A stretch of DNA of 64,000 nucleotides from Malus domestica (GCF_042453785.1 NC_091668.1:3178501-3242500), one strand, 5' to 3'; positions 48,001 to 60,004 are shown, numbered from the stretch's first letter. The notes: generated from the letters alone by a model not told the origin. A program made the numbers and translations.

Positions 48001-50802
48001 TTACGATTATTGGTTCATTAAGTGAAAAATTATTGGGACAACAGCTTGATCTACCATCAATATGCTTATTTCTCTTACATCATATAACTGATTCTTATTG
48101 GGAATTATTGTAGGGTTAGTTTGTATTGGACTGTTGGTGACACCAACATGGAATCCTTTGTGTTGGTGTTCCCTTAGCATCACTCTGGTATGGTTCTAAA
48201 TCCCGTTTTCTGGTATTTAGTAATGATATTGCGGAGTGAAGCTTTCTGTTGGAGGGATTGAAGGTTAATAGTATAACTCCTAGAAAATTTGAACCATTTT
48301 ATTCTAAATACATTAATTAGTTGTGAATTAGTATAATGTTGGAATAATGGACTTTAAGTCATAGCTTTTCTATTGAGTATTTTTTATTTTGTCATAATTA
48401 TGTGGTGCTTTGCTGTGTTGAAGCCTCTATCAAATTATTATCTTGGTATTATTTTACAAGTATTTATACTGTTTATTCTGTAGTGTTTTTAAAATGTTTT
48501 ATAGCTTTATCGTTGTGAGAATTTCTGTGAATCTTTTGTCAAGATATTGAACAGTTTTGGTTGGCTTCCATAAAATTTGTTTTCCTGTCTTCTGCTGGAT
48601 TTAATATCTGAGTACCAGTTTATTGAAGTCCAGCGTATTTTTGCTGAACTTGAATTTATGATCAGTCAGCCTCACCTGCTTTCTGTTTATTTCTCCATTC
48701 TTTTTCCTGTTTATATGCTTTCTTTTTTATTCTATATTATAGCTTATTTCTTATAAGGAGTATTTTCATAATTTTTTGTTAAGAGTACAAATATTGAGGG
48801 TCCTTCATCCTAATTGTTCAGAACCTCTTGTCCCTTCTCTTGCTCTATTTCTGTTCTTTTTATTAAATCCTGGAGAGATTCTTGCTGCTTATTTGGGATA
48901 TTATTCGGCCAATAATGATTCAGCTTCACACTTGCGGGAGGATCTAAGGGTCCTTTTATGCTAGCATCTAAGATAATCTATGAACTAATGTCCCTGGTTG
49001 ACATAACAGGTTTTCTGTACTGATGATTTACTTTTTTCGCAAAAGCTTAGATACCTTTTGTTTGGAATTTACTGATCATACCACATGTGGTAGCCCATTT
49101 GTGATGTATTAGTGCATGGACAATGTCTTCTGGTCTGAAATTCTTTCTTAGATGTCTAATTATCGGTCTCTTATAATATGTTTAATTAATACCTATGCAT
49201 ACTTTGATATTTGGTAATGTTTTACTGTGCATTTTGCACTTGTTTTTATGACTGTCTATCGTCACAATTAAGGCTATATGGAAGTTTGTTTTTACATAAA
49301 AGCTTCTATATAGTGTTTTGTTATTTTCCGTACCCATTCACTTCAAATAGGGAGAGTGTGGACCTCTGCTGGAGTAACTCAATTTATACAACCACTGGTA
49401 CGGTATGTAGGCGTTTACACCTCTTCCCAATATAATAATGAAATCCATTAATCACTATATGAATGTATTTGTTTTTCCTATCTGTTATGTCTGTTGAATC
49501 ATAGAGTTTTTCTTTTATACATGTTTTCCAATGTTTGCTTTTGTACATTCTGTGTTTTTTTATTCCTCCATATGTCCCAACATCATGGGAAGTACGCCAT
49601 GGTTATTTGTGAGAATAATTTTATTGCAGAACCGTGTTAGAAATCCAGCAACGTCTGGAGGATACTCTCAGCAAGGTTATCAAGCACGACCACCCTCAGG
49701 ATGGGCTCCTTCTGGTCCCTCAATGCAACAACCTAGTTATGGATACGGACAGTCTGGAGGGTATTCTGCCCCACCACATCAGTATAATGCGTCTCAGCCT
49801 CCTTACCCAGGCTATCCTCCTCAACCAACATCTGGTGGCTATCCGTCCAGTTGGGACCAGTCAGCTGCTGCTCCAACTCAGCAGACGTCCCAGGGTGGTG
49901 GTTATGATTACTATGGCCAGCAACAACCTTCACATCAACAGCAAAATCCTGGAGGTCCTGCTGCTCCTGCTGATGGTGCTGGTTATAATTATGGCCCGCC
50001 GCCAGTTTCAGGCTATAATCAACAAGGACAAGGGTATGCTCAAGATGGCTATGGTGGATATCATGCACCACCTCAATCTGGGTATGGTCAGCCACCAGCA
50101 TATGATCAACAGCAGGGTTATTCTGCAGCAGGCTATGGTAATGTGAGTAACCCACCTCAAGATGGGCATACACCCTCTTATGGATCTCAGGGGGATTCAG
50201 CTCAGGCGCCTCCTGCTCAGCAAGGATACAATGCCAGTCAACAGCCTAGCCCTAACCCTGCTGGTTATCCACCCCAAGGTTCTACTCAGCCAGGTTATGG
50301 AGCACCCCCAACTTCTCAAACTGGTTATGGAAGCCAACCACCGGCTCAGCCTGCATATGGAGCTGGATATGGAGCACCACCAGCACAAAAGCCTCCTGCA
50401 AATCCTGCAGTTTATGGGCAAACTGCTCAATCCCCCAGCACTCCAGGAGGCTATGGCCAGCCAGCTCCTGTGCAGCCAGGATACCCGCATTCTCAGCCTC
50501 CAGCTTCTGGATATGCTCAGCCAGATCCTGTTACCCGTCCCCCTACATCTGGCTATGGTGCTGCAGCACCACAGACCGGGTATGGGCCTCCATCCTATGG
50601 CGCACCACCAGCTGGCCAGCCAGGATATGGGCAGGTGCCACCACCCTACAACGCATCTTATGGTGCTGGATATGCACAACCTCCTCCTTACTCTGCTGAT
50701 ACCAGCACGAATGGGAACGCTCGTGGGACCTATGATGCTCCGCCACCTGCTTCACAGACTGCTCCCCCAAGTGGAGTTGCCAAAACTTCCCCTCAGAGTT
50801 GA
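45029..50802 (+). CDS. Two-KH-domain RNA-binding protein, FUBP/KSRP-like
   Basis: This is probably a nuclear single-strand nucleic-acid binding protein. Exons: 45029-45332, 45587-45873, 46072-46161, 46244-46315, 46518-46634 and 49630-50802. The N-terminal region has basic KRKYEEQTPPSTRR and the motif FQLAKQKAQEIAARLLNGGD, as in FUBP-type proteins. KH1 has KKIEVPNGRVGVIIGKGGET and KH2 KIPNNKVGLVIGKGGETIKS, each with an intact GxxG loop (GKGG). The last exon encodes nearly 390 residues of low-complexity Gly/Pro/Gln/Tyr sequence with recurring GYG, YGAPP and QPGYG. The closest described plant relatives are the KH proteins At1g33680 and At4g10070. Intron 5 is about 3 kb and has no recognised element. 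The tail suggests self-association, which is inference. Confidence 0.93.
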
Positions 50803-52549
50803 TGCGTTATGGCGTTTTGGGTACTTGGTGATGTTTCGTTGTATTTTCTGTAGTAGTAAGGCTAGTGAGGTTAGTATTTGGTGAACATTGTACTTATGTT
50901 TTCGGTATTTCGGATTTCAGGGGATTTGGTAATTGCAAGAACTTGTTGGATATATTGATTTCTATGCAAATTTTCTCTTTCTTTGTTTCTGTTAGTCTCT
51001 TATTTGCTTATTGCTGCATTATTTTTCAATATGAACCCTAATAGATGAATATGAATATATAAGTTTAAATAATGCAACAAATGCAAGATTAAATAATTAT
51101 CGATGTCATCGAAATCACTAAAACAATGAAAAATGTGAAGTCTTATCTCATGTGAAGCTTCAGAAACATCGATTTCGTGTTTCATTCGTCAAAAACAATT
51201 TTTCTCAATCAACATGTTTGTAGTTTCATTGGTTAGGGTTTTGTTCAACAATGGAAGATGAGAGGGTTTTGATAGTTGAGAAGATAAATAATACGCTAAA
51301 AGTGATTTGAGGTGTATTTATAATTTTTTTTTTAAACCTAATAAGGTCAAAATTGTCATTACATAGTGGAGTAAATAAGTCATTTAATACTAAATTTTAA
51401 TATGAGGTGCATTCAACATTTTATGGGGTGTTAATATAAAAAGCCTTACCTTTTCTATTATTTTGAATGATTAAGTTTAAGGTTTGTATGTTTTTTTTTT
51501 TAATATTTGTTTTATATGTTTTCTTTGTAAAGATTTAGACATAAAATGTAAAAAGGTGGTCGTATGCCAAGCACATGACACTTTCTAACAGAAAATTGGA
51601 TGAAGTTAAAGATACTTAACGGTAGGGGGTTAATTGGCCACTTTAACATAGTTTAGGGGGTTAATTGGCTGAAAAAATAGTTCAGGGGGGAAATTGAAAC
51701 TCACGTGATAGTTTAGGGGGTTAAATGACAGTTTACTCTTATTTTGACGTGTCAACTTGTTTTTTATTTTCAGGAACTGTAAGCTTCTTAAAATTAAAGA
51801 AGAACATTACATTATGGGCTTCAGTTGACAAATTGTGTTCGATTATATTTTCGGTGTCTAGTTCTAGAATTAAAATTTGATTAAGCATACATATATTACT
51901 CAATAAATGATAGGACCGTACTACCGCATATGTAAATTAAATCTTGAAAAACCACATACTTATGAATCGGGCAGTCCGATTTCATCCTATATTATAATAT
52001 AGGAAGTTTTAACAAAACACTTCCGCTACTGTTAACTTTTAACGAAAAACCACATTTTTACCTTTAACTGACACTATTCACTGTACTTTTAAAAACGGTT
52101 TTTCGTTAAAAGAGAAGTTTTTTTGAATTTTTCGTTAGTTTTTCTTAATATTAATTGGCTTTAATGACGTGGAAATATCACATCAAACTTTTCTTGGTGG
52201 CTGCTCCACCGCTGCATCCTAATAAAAACCCTAATTTCCGCTCCCCTCAGCTAAAAAACCAGAGCACTAAGGTATACAATCTTTTTTATTTATTTATTAT
52301 TATTGTGAATTTTCAATTTAAATTCTAGGTTTAGTCCTTTTACATTGGATTTTGTTTTTACTTTGGATTAATTTCCATTCCGATATGGTGATTTAATTTT
52401 GAGATGAGAGTCATGATGCATTTGAATAAGAATAATTATCTCTGCACTCAAGTTCGGAGTTTGATTCCCTCTTCCCGCACTATTGCTTGTATATATAAAA
52501 AAAATAAAGTTACCATTTTGTGGGGTTATTTGGATTTCAGGGACGAGTG
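50803..52549. other. Intergenic with MITE remnants; 5' UTR intron of the ATP synthase g gene
   Basis: After the KH 3' UTR, 51590-51730 holds repeats of TAGTTTAGGGGGTTAATTGG, part of a decayed element. Bases 52010-52150 are a foldback stretch containing AACGAAAAACCACATTTTTA and its partial inverse, a MITE-like block. The probable first non-coding exon of the next gene lies near 52200-52270 (before GGTATACAATC). Its intron ends at TTTCAG (52540), ten bases before the ATG, and contains a SINE-like fragment at about 52395-52500. Confidence 0.45.
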
Positions 52550-53051
52550 ATGGCATCGAAGGTGTTTCTTCAGTTGCAAGGCAAGGCAACTCAAGCTTCA
52601 AGGGTTGTGGCAGAGTACGGATCTTCCTATTACAAGCAGGTATTGGAGAAGAACAGGCATTACGTTCAGGAGCCTCCCACTGCTGAAAAATGCAGCCTTT
52701 TGTCCAAACGCTTGTTCTATACCCGTCTTGCTAGGTCAGCCGTTTAATAACTTTCAATTCTTGCAGACGAAAGTTAGGCCAGTTGGTCAGGATAGTGTGA
52801 CGTCAAAATATGATACATGGATGCCATACGGGTAGTCTCTAATCATTATCTTTGTCTCATGCAGTATACCGGGGCGGTATGAAACATTTCAGAAGGAGCT
52901 TGATTCGGTCAAGCAAACGTGGAAGAACAGGCCGGCGCTGAGGGTGGAGGATGCCGGAATAGCTGCCCTGTTCGGCTTAGAATGCTTCGCCTGGTTTTGT
53001 GCCGGTGAGATGATAGGTCTAGGATTCACATTCACAGGTTACCGCGTTTAG
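52550..53051 (+). CDS. Mitochondrial ATP synthase subunit g
   Basis: This is a small membrane subunit of the F1Fo ATP synthase that in other eukaryotes helps dimer formation and cristae shape. Two exons, 52550-52734 and 52865-53051, encode 123 residues, normal for the plant family. The protein starts MASKVFLQLQGKATQASRVV, continues with EYGSSYYKQVLEKNRHYVQE and, after a split Ser codon, IPGRYETFQKELDSVKQTWK. It ends with a hydrophobic segment (AGIAALFGLECFAWFCAGEM) followed by TFTGYRV. The C-terminal helix with its GxxxE-like spacing is the expected membrane anchor. The 5' UTR has its own intron. It is convergent with the ferrochelatase gene, 600 bases apart. Confidence 0.93.
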
Positions 53052-53652
53052 ACGCTGCTGAGATTGTGATCATGTGAAGCATCGACGTTCACATTCTCAT
53101 CAGTTGATTTTGATTTCCATATATTAGCTTCTTTTCGACAGATACGATGAAAATACGACTTGAAAAATTATTTTGATTTTCATATGTTAGCACCCTTTTT
53201 AGTACATACAATGCTCTGTACTTTTGTTTTACATCTGAACTGGAAACCTGTATAGTGGTTAGCCAGGATGCCGGACTGTCGAGTTTGGGTACCGGCTACA
53301 AGGGAGAAATCGAAAGGAAACTGTCAGTCCGACCGGAGATGGACGTAAGAAACCAGAAGCAGATGATTATACTCAAAACAGTTATCGTAAACCAGCTTTA
53401 CGTGCAAATCATAACATCCAAAACGTACAAAGTAGAATCTAAGATATGCCTCACGAATCAAAGCATGTTCACCAAAACATTATCAAAAAATTTACGTTTA
53501 GGAAGAATGGGCTAAATACAAAACTTATCTCTTGGAAACTGCAAAGCTTGTTCCGTATGGAGTTGAGGATCAATTGGAAGAGAATGGGGGATTCTTCGTG
53601 GTGTTCTGACTCGTAATCTATTTTCTGTGTACGTGAAAGCTTAATACCTTCC
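53052..53652. other. Spacer between convergent genes
   Basis: It holds the 3' UTRs of the ATP synthase g (plus) and ferrochelatase (minus) genes. An open stretch at 53255-53515 has no recognisable protein similarity and no splice partner, so it is not called as a gene. Confidence 0.5.
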
Positions 53653-56578
53653 TTAAATCAGGTGGTTCCTGAAAGCCATGATCATTTTCGGGGAGAAGAA
53701 CAAAACAAATGCCAAAAAGGAACCAAAGAATATCTTGATAGCGTATCTCAGGGGGTCGAGATCGACTACTTCTGAGGTAGTTTGTGGGGTTGACATGGCT
53801 GTTGCAAGTGGTAAGGCTTCTATTACTGCATCTGCCAGGTCTGTTATAAACGAAGGAGTACAACCAAGGGCAGGGACTCGGCCCCAATTCTCAATGCCAG
53901 ATTCGAGGGCCAATTCCCTGTACTCCATATCAATTTCTTCAAGAGTCTCTATGTGCTCGCTCACAAAGCTGGATAAAAAAAATTTAGATGTCAAATTAAC
54001 TTACTATACTTCCGTGAGAGAAATAACCAAATAATGCCCGGGGCCAGAAACAAAGTTAAGTACCTGACTGGAACAGCTAGGAGACTTTTCATGCCTTTCT
54101 GGCCAAGCTCAACAAGAACTTCATCAGTGTAGGGCTTTAGCCATTGCACAGGACCAACTCGGCTCTGATCACCACCCGACCCCAAAATAAGGGAAAGAAA
54201 ATCAGAAAACAACATAAAGAAAGTTGTAGCCATACGTGATGGACAACAACTGACGGTAGTTCTGAGAACCAAAAAAGGTAGAAAAGTAAAATGTAGGACT
54301 CAGAAAATAGAGTTTTATAACCCACCTGGTAAGCAAGGGTATGTTCATTGTTGATTCCTCTAGATTTCAGCTCTTTCATTATTAAGAAGATGCACTCCTC
54401 CATTTGATCTTTGTAAGGATCTCCGGCATCCTCCACGTAACTGAGCGGTACTCCGTGGGCACTGAAGAATATCATGACCTGAATTTCATACACAATAAGC
54501 AACGCTTACCTGAGCTGTGAATTTCATGCAATAACCGTACAATGAAAACATACGTTCAATAACAAAATCTATAAACCAAAAAAAGTGAAATTTAATTTCA
54601 TCAAAAGAGCCATTTCTGATGAATTTAAAGCATATGTTCAATAGAAGCATCAAGCGCACCTCTGCAGGCTCAGAAAAACTTTCTAGCTCTTTGGAAATCA
54701 AGTCAGCCATTGACTTAAGATAGCCTTCACGTTGATACCACGAGTTTATAATAGAAACAGGCATCCTTGATAGGTACGCATCTTTCCTGCAAGATGGGCA
54801 CTCACATTCAGAAAACTGACCATTGTAAACAGACATAAGTAGTTTCATAAACCGACAGCAAACTATCACCTGAAAATATCCCGGAGCACAGAAACGCTTG
54901 ATCCAGTTGTAGAGATAGAGAACTGAGGGTATAGAGGCAGGACCACAAGCCTGGTTATTCTGTCTTTCTTAATCTGTCACAGATAATGTGGAAAACTGTT
55001 AGTCATTTGATCCATTCAATTAGAAGATGCCCCATGATGAGTAACTACAAATTCAAGACTAACCAATATAAACATTGGGAGACTTTTAGGTTACAATCTA
55101 TTGTCCCATATCCTTTACATTGCCTGGAACCAACGGCAAATATAAAAATATTACTAAGTTACTGAAATTTAAGACTCACTTGCTGAACTGCTTCCTCAGT
55201 AAACGGGTACCAATAACGCATTCCCACATAAACATTAACAGGCAAGTCCTTCGATTCCAGAGTCTTTTTGAGTTCATTTGCCTGTAACAAGCCACCTAAG
55301 TATGAGAAAATATAACAAAACGTACCTAACAAACCACCAAATATTCTCAAATGATACATTCTTGTAGAATATAATCGATTTATTTTTTATTTTTTGTGGG
55401 GTAAGGAAACAGGACAAGATTATACAAATAAAAACTAAAGAAAACATTTCAACAGGCATGTTATGTATATTGCTCTACCTGCTCATCTGTAATTTTACGC
55501 AATGGTGAACCACCTCCTATAGCAGCATAACCTTCTTTGCTTTTTGGGGCTCGAAGCACAGAAATTAATTTCGCCAATGGTTGCTGGAGAAACCGAAACA
55601 ACCTTGGGAGGCGAATGATATCCTGTCTCCCACAACACGTGAAAATGTTAGTAATGAGTGCATTAAGTGAATAACTCATGCTGACACCAATAAGGCAAGG
55701 CACCAAAAGCAGATGAACATACCGGGTCGGCAAAAAGATTGAACAAAAACGGCTGAACATCATTAAGCGTCTCGGGTCCTCCAAGATTCAGAAGCAGCAC
55801 TCCAACCTTCTCTTCCCCAACATGGGAATGAGACTCTACACCAGTCCCACCATAAGTGCATACACCCGCCGGACATAATACTTCCCCAACAGGGTTTTTC
55901 TTAGAATAATGTGATAACCCAAACATGTCATTTCCTTTATCACTCGCTGCAGAGCATGAAACTGTGAGCTGCTTCGAAATTTTCAATCCCCTGGATGAAC
56001 GGAAAGAGGCAGATCCCGACCTACCACTAAAATTACATTTAGACGGTTAGTCAAAATCTCATCTTAGCTAGCTTAAATGAAAGTCTGAAACCAATAAACC
56101 AAAACTCAAACATAATTCGATTGCCATAATTCAATGTTCCTGTTGCTGTTTGGCTGTCGTAAAAATGCAAACTTTCTGTTTGGTTGTCGTAAAAATGAAA
56201 ACTTTTCTGTTTGGTTGCTGGGAAAATGCAAATTTACACATATAGCCAAAATCTCAGCTTAGCCAAACCAATAACCAAGACCCAAACATAATTCGATTTC
56301 TGTTTGGTTGCAGGGAAAATGCAAACTTTCAATACAACGGAAACGGGATAGCCATACAATATAGAGCTCTCACCCAAGATATTACTAGGATTTTCTCGCG
56401 CGATTAACTCTAAACACGAATCTAATTAAATAAAAGAGCCATTTACTGATCCAAATTGCAAAACAAACCAGAAAAAAATAAAATAAAATAAAATTTCGAG
56501 GGCTTACGCGGATACTCTACGATCTGAATGGGAGAGATTGATTTGGGGAAGAACGCGGGAGCATGTGGCGGAGTCCAT
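53653..56578 (-). CDS. FC1: Ferrochelatase, FC1 type (plastid/mitochondrial)
   Basis: This enzyme inserts ferrous iron into protoporphyrin IX, the last step of heme synthesis. Nine exons on the minus strand: 56578-56508, 56026-55723, 55622-55479, 55281-55180, 54973-54870, 54786-54660, 54478-54326, 54164-54064 and 53968-53653. All join in frame for 473 residues. The first 100 residues are a Ser- and Arg-rich transit region. The catalytic domain starts [20 protein letters not shown]. Family blocks follow: [70 protein letters not shown] (the catalytic SAHG), [15 protein letters not shown] and [20 protein letters not shown]. The C-terminus is a single hydrophobic segment ([17 protein letters not shown]), without the WNGRAAM chlorophyll-binding-like motif of FC2. 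That points to FC1, the isoform linked to non-photosynthetic and stress heme. Confidence 0.95.
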
Positions 56579-56794
56579 GGTGATCGACGGCGGAAAAAAA
56601 AGAAACCCAAAACTTTTGTCGAATCGTTGAAGAAGCTTTAACGTCTTCAGCGCTTCCTTTTAACGAAGTCGCCCGACTCCAACCAACTCCACTACCTAAC
56701 ATACTCTCTCTCCTCTGAGATTTCTAATTTCCGTTGAGAATACGTGTCCGAAGAGTGCAACGTCCACGCGTACAAGTCCAACGAAAAACGGGAA

Positions 56795-56965
56795 AGAGAT
56801 CTGGTCTGATCACTTCTATCAAAGCTCATGATCAAGTGATCTGGATCGTTAAAATTTGATCCAACGATTATAATTATTATAACTTTAGAGGTATCCTCTG
56901 TTTGTAGTCGTTGGATCAAATTTCAACGGCCTGGATCACTTGATCCTGGGTCTTCCTCGAAAAAG
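56795..56965. mobile_element. Foldback MITE, relative of the element at 40712
   Basis: Inverted arms contain GGATCGTTAAAATTTGATCC with AACGAT on the left and its complement around GTTGGATCAAATTTCAACGG on the right. They flank a short centre with CTCTGTTTGTAG. It lies just upstream of the ferrochelatase transcription start. Ends and target duplication are unclear. Confidence 0.6.
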
Positions 56966-57395
56966 GCGGTTTCCGTGGAAATTTTTTTTAATGTGACTGG
57001 ATCACAGAATGATACATCATGTGTCACTATATTAATGGTAGAATATGTGTACTAAAAGTTAATAATTTAAAAAATACAATTTCCCACCATTTATAAAAAA
57101 AAAACACGTGGTGTATCACTCATATTCTCATTACAATGAAAAAATTTGTATTAATTTTTCATCTCCCCTCCTAGTTTTCATCTTCTTCCTTCTTCTCTTA
57201 TTTGAAATGTTACGGTTAAGTCACGTCAATATTTTATGTTAATTTGTTAACAGTCATAAGAAGATAAAAAATAATATATGAGAGAAGGAGAGGAAGGAGA
57301 TGAGAATAGGAGTTAAAAGAATCTGACTGCCATTGTTTACCCATTTTTTTTCTAGGGAGAGTCGACAGTCACGTGATAACACGTGCCGTAAGGGT

Positions 57396-57543
57396 TGGGC
57401 TTGAGGATGGATCGAGGGCTAGACAATGATAAAATTAAATGGGCTCACCCAATTGGATGAAAAACCTCACGGGCTTTTGAAGTGGGCTTCGACTTTGTAA
57501 TACTCCGTACAGTTAGGGTTAGGTGGCCTCAGCAGCTATAAAT
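57396..57543 (+). promoter_or_regulatory. Site II / telo-box / TATA promoter of the snoRNA locus
   Basis: Three TGGGCT site II-type elements (57396, 57440, 57483) are followed by a telo-box-like TTAGGGTTA (57513) and a TATA box TATAAAT (57537), all within 150 bases and in the expected order. This combination is known from promoters of plant ribosomal protein and snoRNA genes. Initiation would be expected near 57568. No protein-coding gene starts downstream on the plus strand, which fits a non-coding host transcript. Confidence 0.6.
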
Positions 57544-57724
57544 TAGTAGTTTGCCCGCTCCACCATCCCCCCTTCTACTTCGATCTCTGCCTGCTCGCAT
57601 GAATTCCATCTGAAAGTCTAACCTCCCTGCAATTAGCTCTTTCTGGGTAATTAAATTTCATTTTTTATTTGATTTAATATTTATATGGTTGTAGATTCTG
57701 GGTTTTGTTAGTGGGTTATGATGT

Positions 57725-57861
57725 GATCGGGGCTCCATATTCGAGTCAACAGCAGGCGCCCGATTGGTGGCGACCCGACTGCCGCTTGGAGCCAATAGTA
57801 AATGTCCGTAGTGGGTGAAGATCCATGAAACCGAAATCCCAATTTGTTTCATGACACAATA
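57725..57861 (+). ncRNA. Candidate H/ACA snoRNA 1
   Basis: The 5' hairpin is closed by GGCTCCA (57731) pairing with TGGAGCC (57787), with an inner stem around GCGCC and GGTGGCG. An ANANNA hinge (ATAGTA, 57795) follows. The 3' hairpin contains the 8-bp stem CATGAAAC/GTTTCATG, and ACA lies three bases from the inferred end. Length and order fit an H/ACA box snoRNA. The 3' hairpin pocket is not fully convincing. The 5' hairpin shares CGAGTCAACAGCA and CGCTTGGAGCC with candidate 2. Confidence 0.5.
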
Positions 57862-58230
57862 TCCACCGTACATTTTTCTAAATCTTTTTTTTTCAAAATA
57901 ATTTTGGTTGGATTTATGAAAAATATTAAAATTTGTGAATGAATAAATGAGGGCACTCCAGTCAGACACGGGTGTTTGTTGCTAAATTCAATAACAAGCG
58001 ACCTTTTGCATGGTGCCTAGAAATAGCTACTGTCACGATTGGAGGAAAGATGTTCTTTTTCCACGCTTTCCTTCAAATTTAAAGCAGCTAAATCTTCTAA
58101 TTTTATGAATAATTTGTTGGGTTTTGTGTTTTAAATCTAAATCTTGATTCTTTTTTAGTAAAAACATTGTGAAGATTCGGAAGATTTTAGCTTTTGGTGT
58201 TGCATTTGATGCAATGTCCCTGAAGGATAG

Positions 58231-58450
58231 GGAGGAGGATTGTCTGCCCTCCAAGTTTCGGTGCCCTTCCATGCCCTTCTGTTTTGTGTGGTCACGGTTA
58301 AGTCACGTTAATATTTTATATTATTTTTTTATAGAGATAATAAGACAAAAATAAATAATAATATAAAATATTAACGTGGTTTAACCGTGACCACACAATC
58401 AGGAGGGCATGGGAGGGCACGGGAACTTGGAGGGCAGACAATCCTCCTCC
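58231..58450. mobile_element. MITE with 9-bp target duplication, same family as 6491-6706
   Basis: The 220-base element has TIRs beginning GGAGGAGGATTGTCTGCCCT and its complement, with further inverted blocks at CGGTGCCCTTCC. GAAGGATAG flanks both sides (58222-58230 and 58451-58459). It sits in the inferred intron of the snoRNA host transcript. Confidence 0.92.
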
Positions 58451-58750
58451 GAAGGATAGACCTGTAATTTGATTAATTGCTATATTTTAATGGGTAATTG
58501 TCGTTTGACCCTCTTAAACTATTATTCCATTTGAAATTAAACTATTGTTTTGGGCAAATTAATATACTGAATTATTTGAAATTGGTCAATTTATTCTCTA
58601 CCGTCAAATTTATTGAAATTTCATTCATTTTACTGTCAAATATTTACCCTTAAAACTGAATCACGTGCTGGATATTTGAAAGCAAAGTGTTATATGGACT
58701 GGTAGATTAATTTATCGGTCATCGAAGGATTAATTTACTAAAAAAATTAA

Positions 58751-58896
58751 GGGATGTGTTATATACCGCACTTTTTTTTACTTCTCATATATCTTATGTT
58801 GATTTCTGTCATTGATATTCTTCAATTCATTCGATCCAACGATAAAAAATTAAAAGGGTGTAAAAAGTAAAAAGGGTGTGTAAGATATCACACCTC
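58751..58896. mobile_element. Short MITE with 8-bp target duplication (hAT-like)
   Basis: TIRs begin GGGATGTGTTATATACCGCA and GAGGTGTGATATCTTACACA. AAAATTAA flanks both sides (58743-58750 and 58897-58904). It belongs to the same family as the element at 63445-63592, which has the same centre (TTCAATTCATTCGATCC and a related AATTAAAGAAGATC). Confidence 0.82.
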
Positions 58897-59087
58897 AAAA
58901 TTAATTTAAGAATTCTATTTCAACTAGGATAATAATCAGGTTGTCAAACTACAGGTTACTGATTTTAACGATGGTATTAGTCGATAAAAATGTGCTGTCA
59001 TGGTGAATTAACCAAAAAAAAATGTCGATAAGATTAGTAACCCTGTAAGTGAATAATAAGATTGAATGAGGATATAGTGAATGTGTT

Positions 59088-59216
59088 GGGAAGCTCTGTC
59101 CACACGAGTCAACAGCAAGAACCGGTTTGATGGTGCATTGACCGCCGCTTGGAGCCGATATGAAATTGGCAGTAGAAGAGATAGCTTGAAATGCTCTCTG
59201 CTTTCATGCTACAATT
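59088..59216 (+). ncRNA. Candidate H/ACA snoRNA 2 (paralogue of candidate 1)
   Basis: The 5' hairpin keeps the 13-base CGAGTCAACAGCA and the closing CGCTTGGAGCC of candidate 1, while the loop region between them differs. The stem is GCTCT/GGAGC with a G-U pair. The hinge is AGAAGA (59174) and the 3' hairpin AGCTTGAAA/TTTCATGCT has one mismatch and is short. ACA (59211) is three bases before the inferred end. Conservation only in the guide-like part suggests a diverged copy or a pseudogene. Confidence 0.4.
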
Positions 59217-59577
59217 TTTGGCTACATTCTAAACTACTCTAGTATACGAGATCGATAATTCACACTAGTATAGAAGATGGGGGATTCGGACTCTGGTGCA
59301 ATGGGGAGGGAACACTGATAATGTTTAAATTCGGAGATTTAAGTGACTGGATTTGATACCTTGTTCGTTCATCTGTTTGGAACTGCTATTTTTGTGTCGA
59401 TGCAGGTGGCAGATTTGAGTGGTGAAAATTTGAAGGATTTGCTGCATATTTGTTTTTTGTGCTACAACTTTCTTGTATTTTAAAACAATGAATGAAATCA
59501 AAATTGAGTGTAACTTTGCACATTTTGAGCAAGTATCTATGGTCATATGTTCAGTTTGAAGTTTGAAATTTGGATAA

Positions 59578-59992
59578 ATTGTAGCAACGGTTCATCAACT
59601 AAAAATCTATTACTATTGGTCCCTCAACTCATCAAAACGTGTAGTTATGGTTTTCTTCAACTTCGTCAGAGTTTTGTCAAAATGAGTTATGTTGGAATGA
59701 CCATTGCTACAAATGAGTTAAAGTTGAGGGACCATTTCTTTAGCTGGATTAAAGTTGAGGGACCATTGGTAATGAATTTTTAATTAAGAGATCATCTCTA
59801 GTTGGATTAAAGTTGAGGGTCTATTGGTAATTGATTTTTAGTTGAGGGATTATTGGTAATGAATTTTTAGTTGAGGGACTATAGCTGCACGTTTTGATGA
59901 GTTGATACACCAATGGTAATGAATTTTTAATTGAGGGATAATCGCTCCAATTGAGTTAAAGTTGAAACGCCATTACTACAATTTGAATCATT
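59578..59992. repeat. Palindromic repeat element with internal direct repeats
   Basis: The ends are inverted (AAATTGTAGCAA... and ...TTACTACAATTT). Further inside, CCCTCAACTCATCAAAACGTG on the left pairs with CACGTTTTGATGAGTTGA on the right. Between them GTTGAGGGACCATTGGTAAT with GAATTTTTA recurs four or five times. It is probably a non-autonomous DNA element that expanded internally. Target duplication is not clear. Confidence 0.55.
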
Positions 59993-60004
59993 TGAACACA
60001 GGGA

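Larger units (their letters stand above)
57568..59500 (+). ncRNA. Candidate non-coding snoRNA host transcript
   Basis: A short first exon would end at TTTCTGG before the donor GTAATT (57647). A plausible acceptor (TCGATGCAG) precedes an exon at 59406. The only ATG in exon 1 opens a four-codon frame, so it is non-coding. Two H/ACA-like segments and two MITEs (58231-58450, 58751-58896) lie in the intron. The exon borders are inferred from splice-site sequence alone. Confidence 0.4.

Noticed and set aside
49634-50884. Long open frames overlapping the KH gene's last exon in other frames and on the minus strand
   Set aside because: They are shadows of the repetitive G/P/Q/Y-coding sequence; the frame that continues the KH domains explains the region.
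53255-53515. Possible third exon or small gene between ATP synthase g and ferrochelatase
   Set aside because: No similarity, no splice partner and no conserved start; it lies in the overlap of two 3' UTRs.
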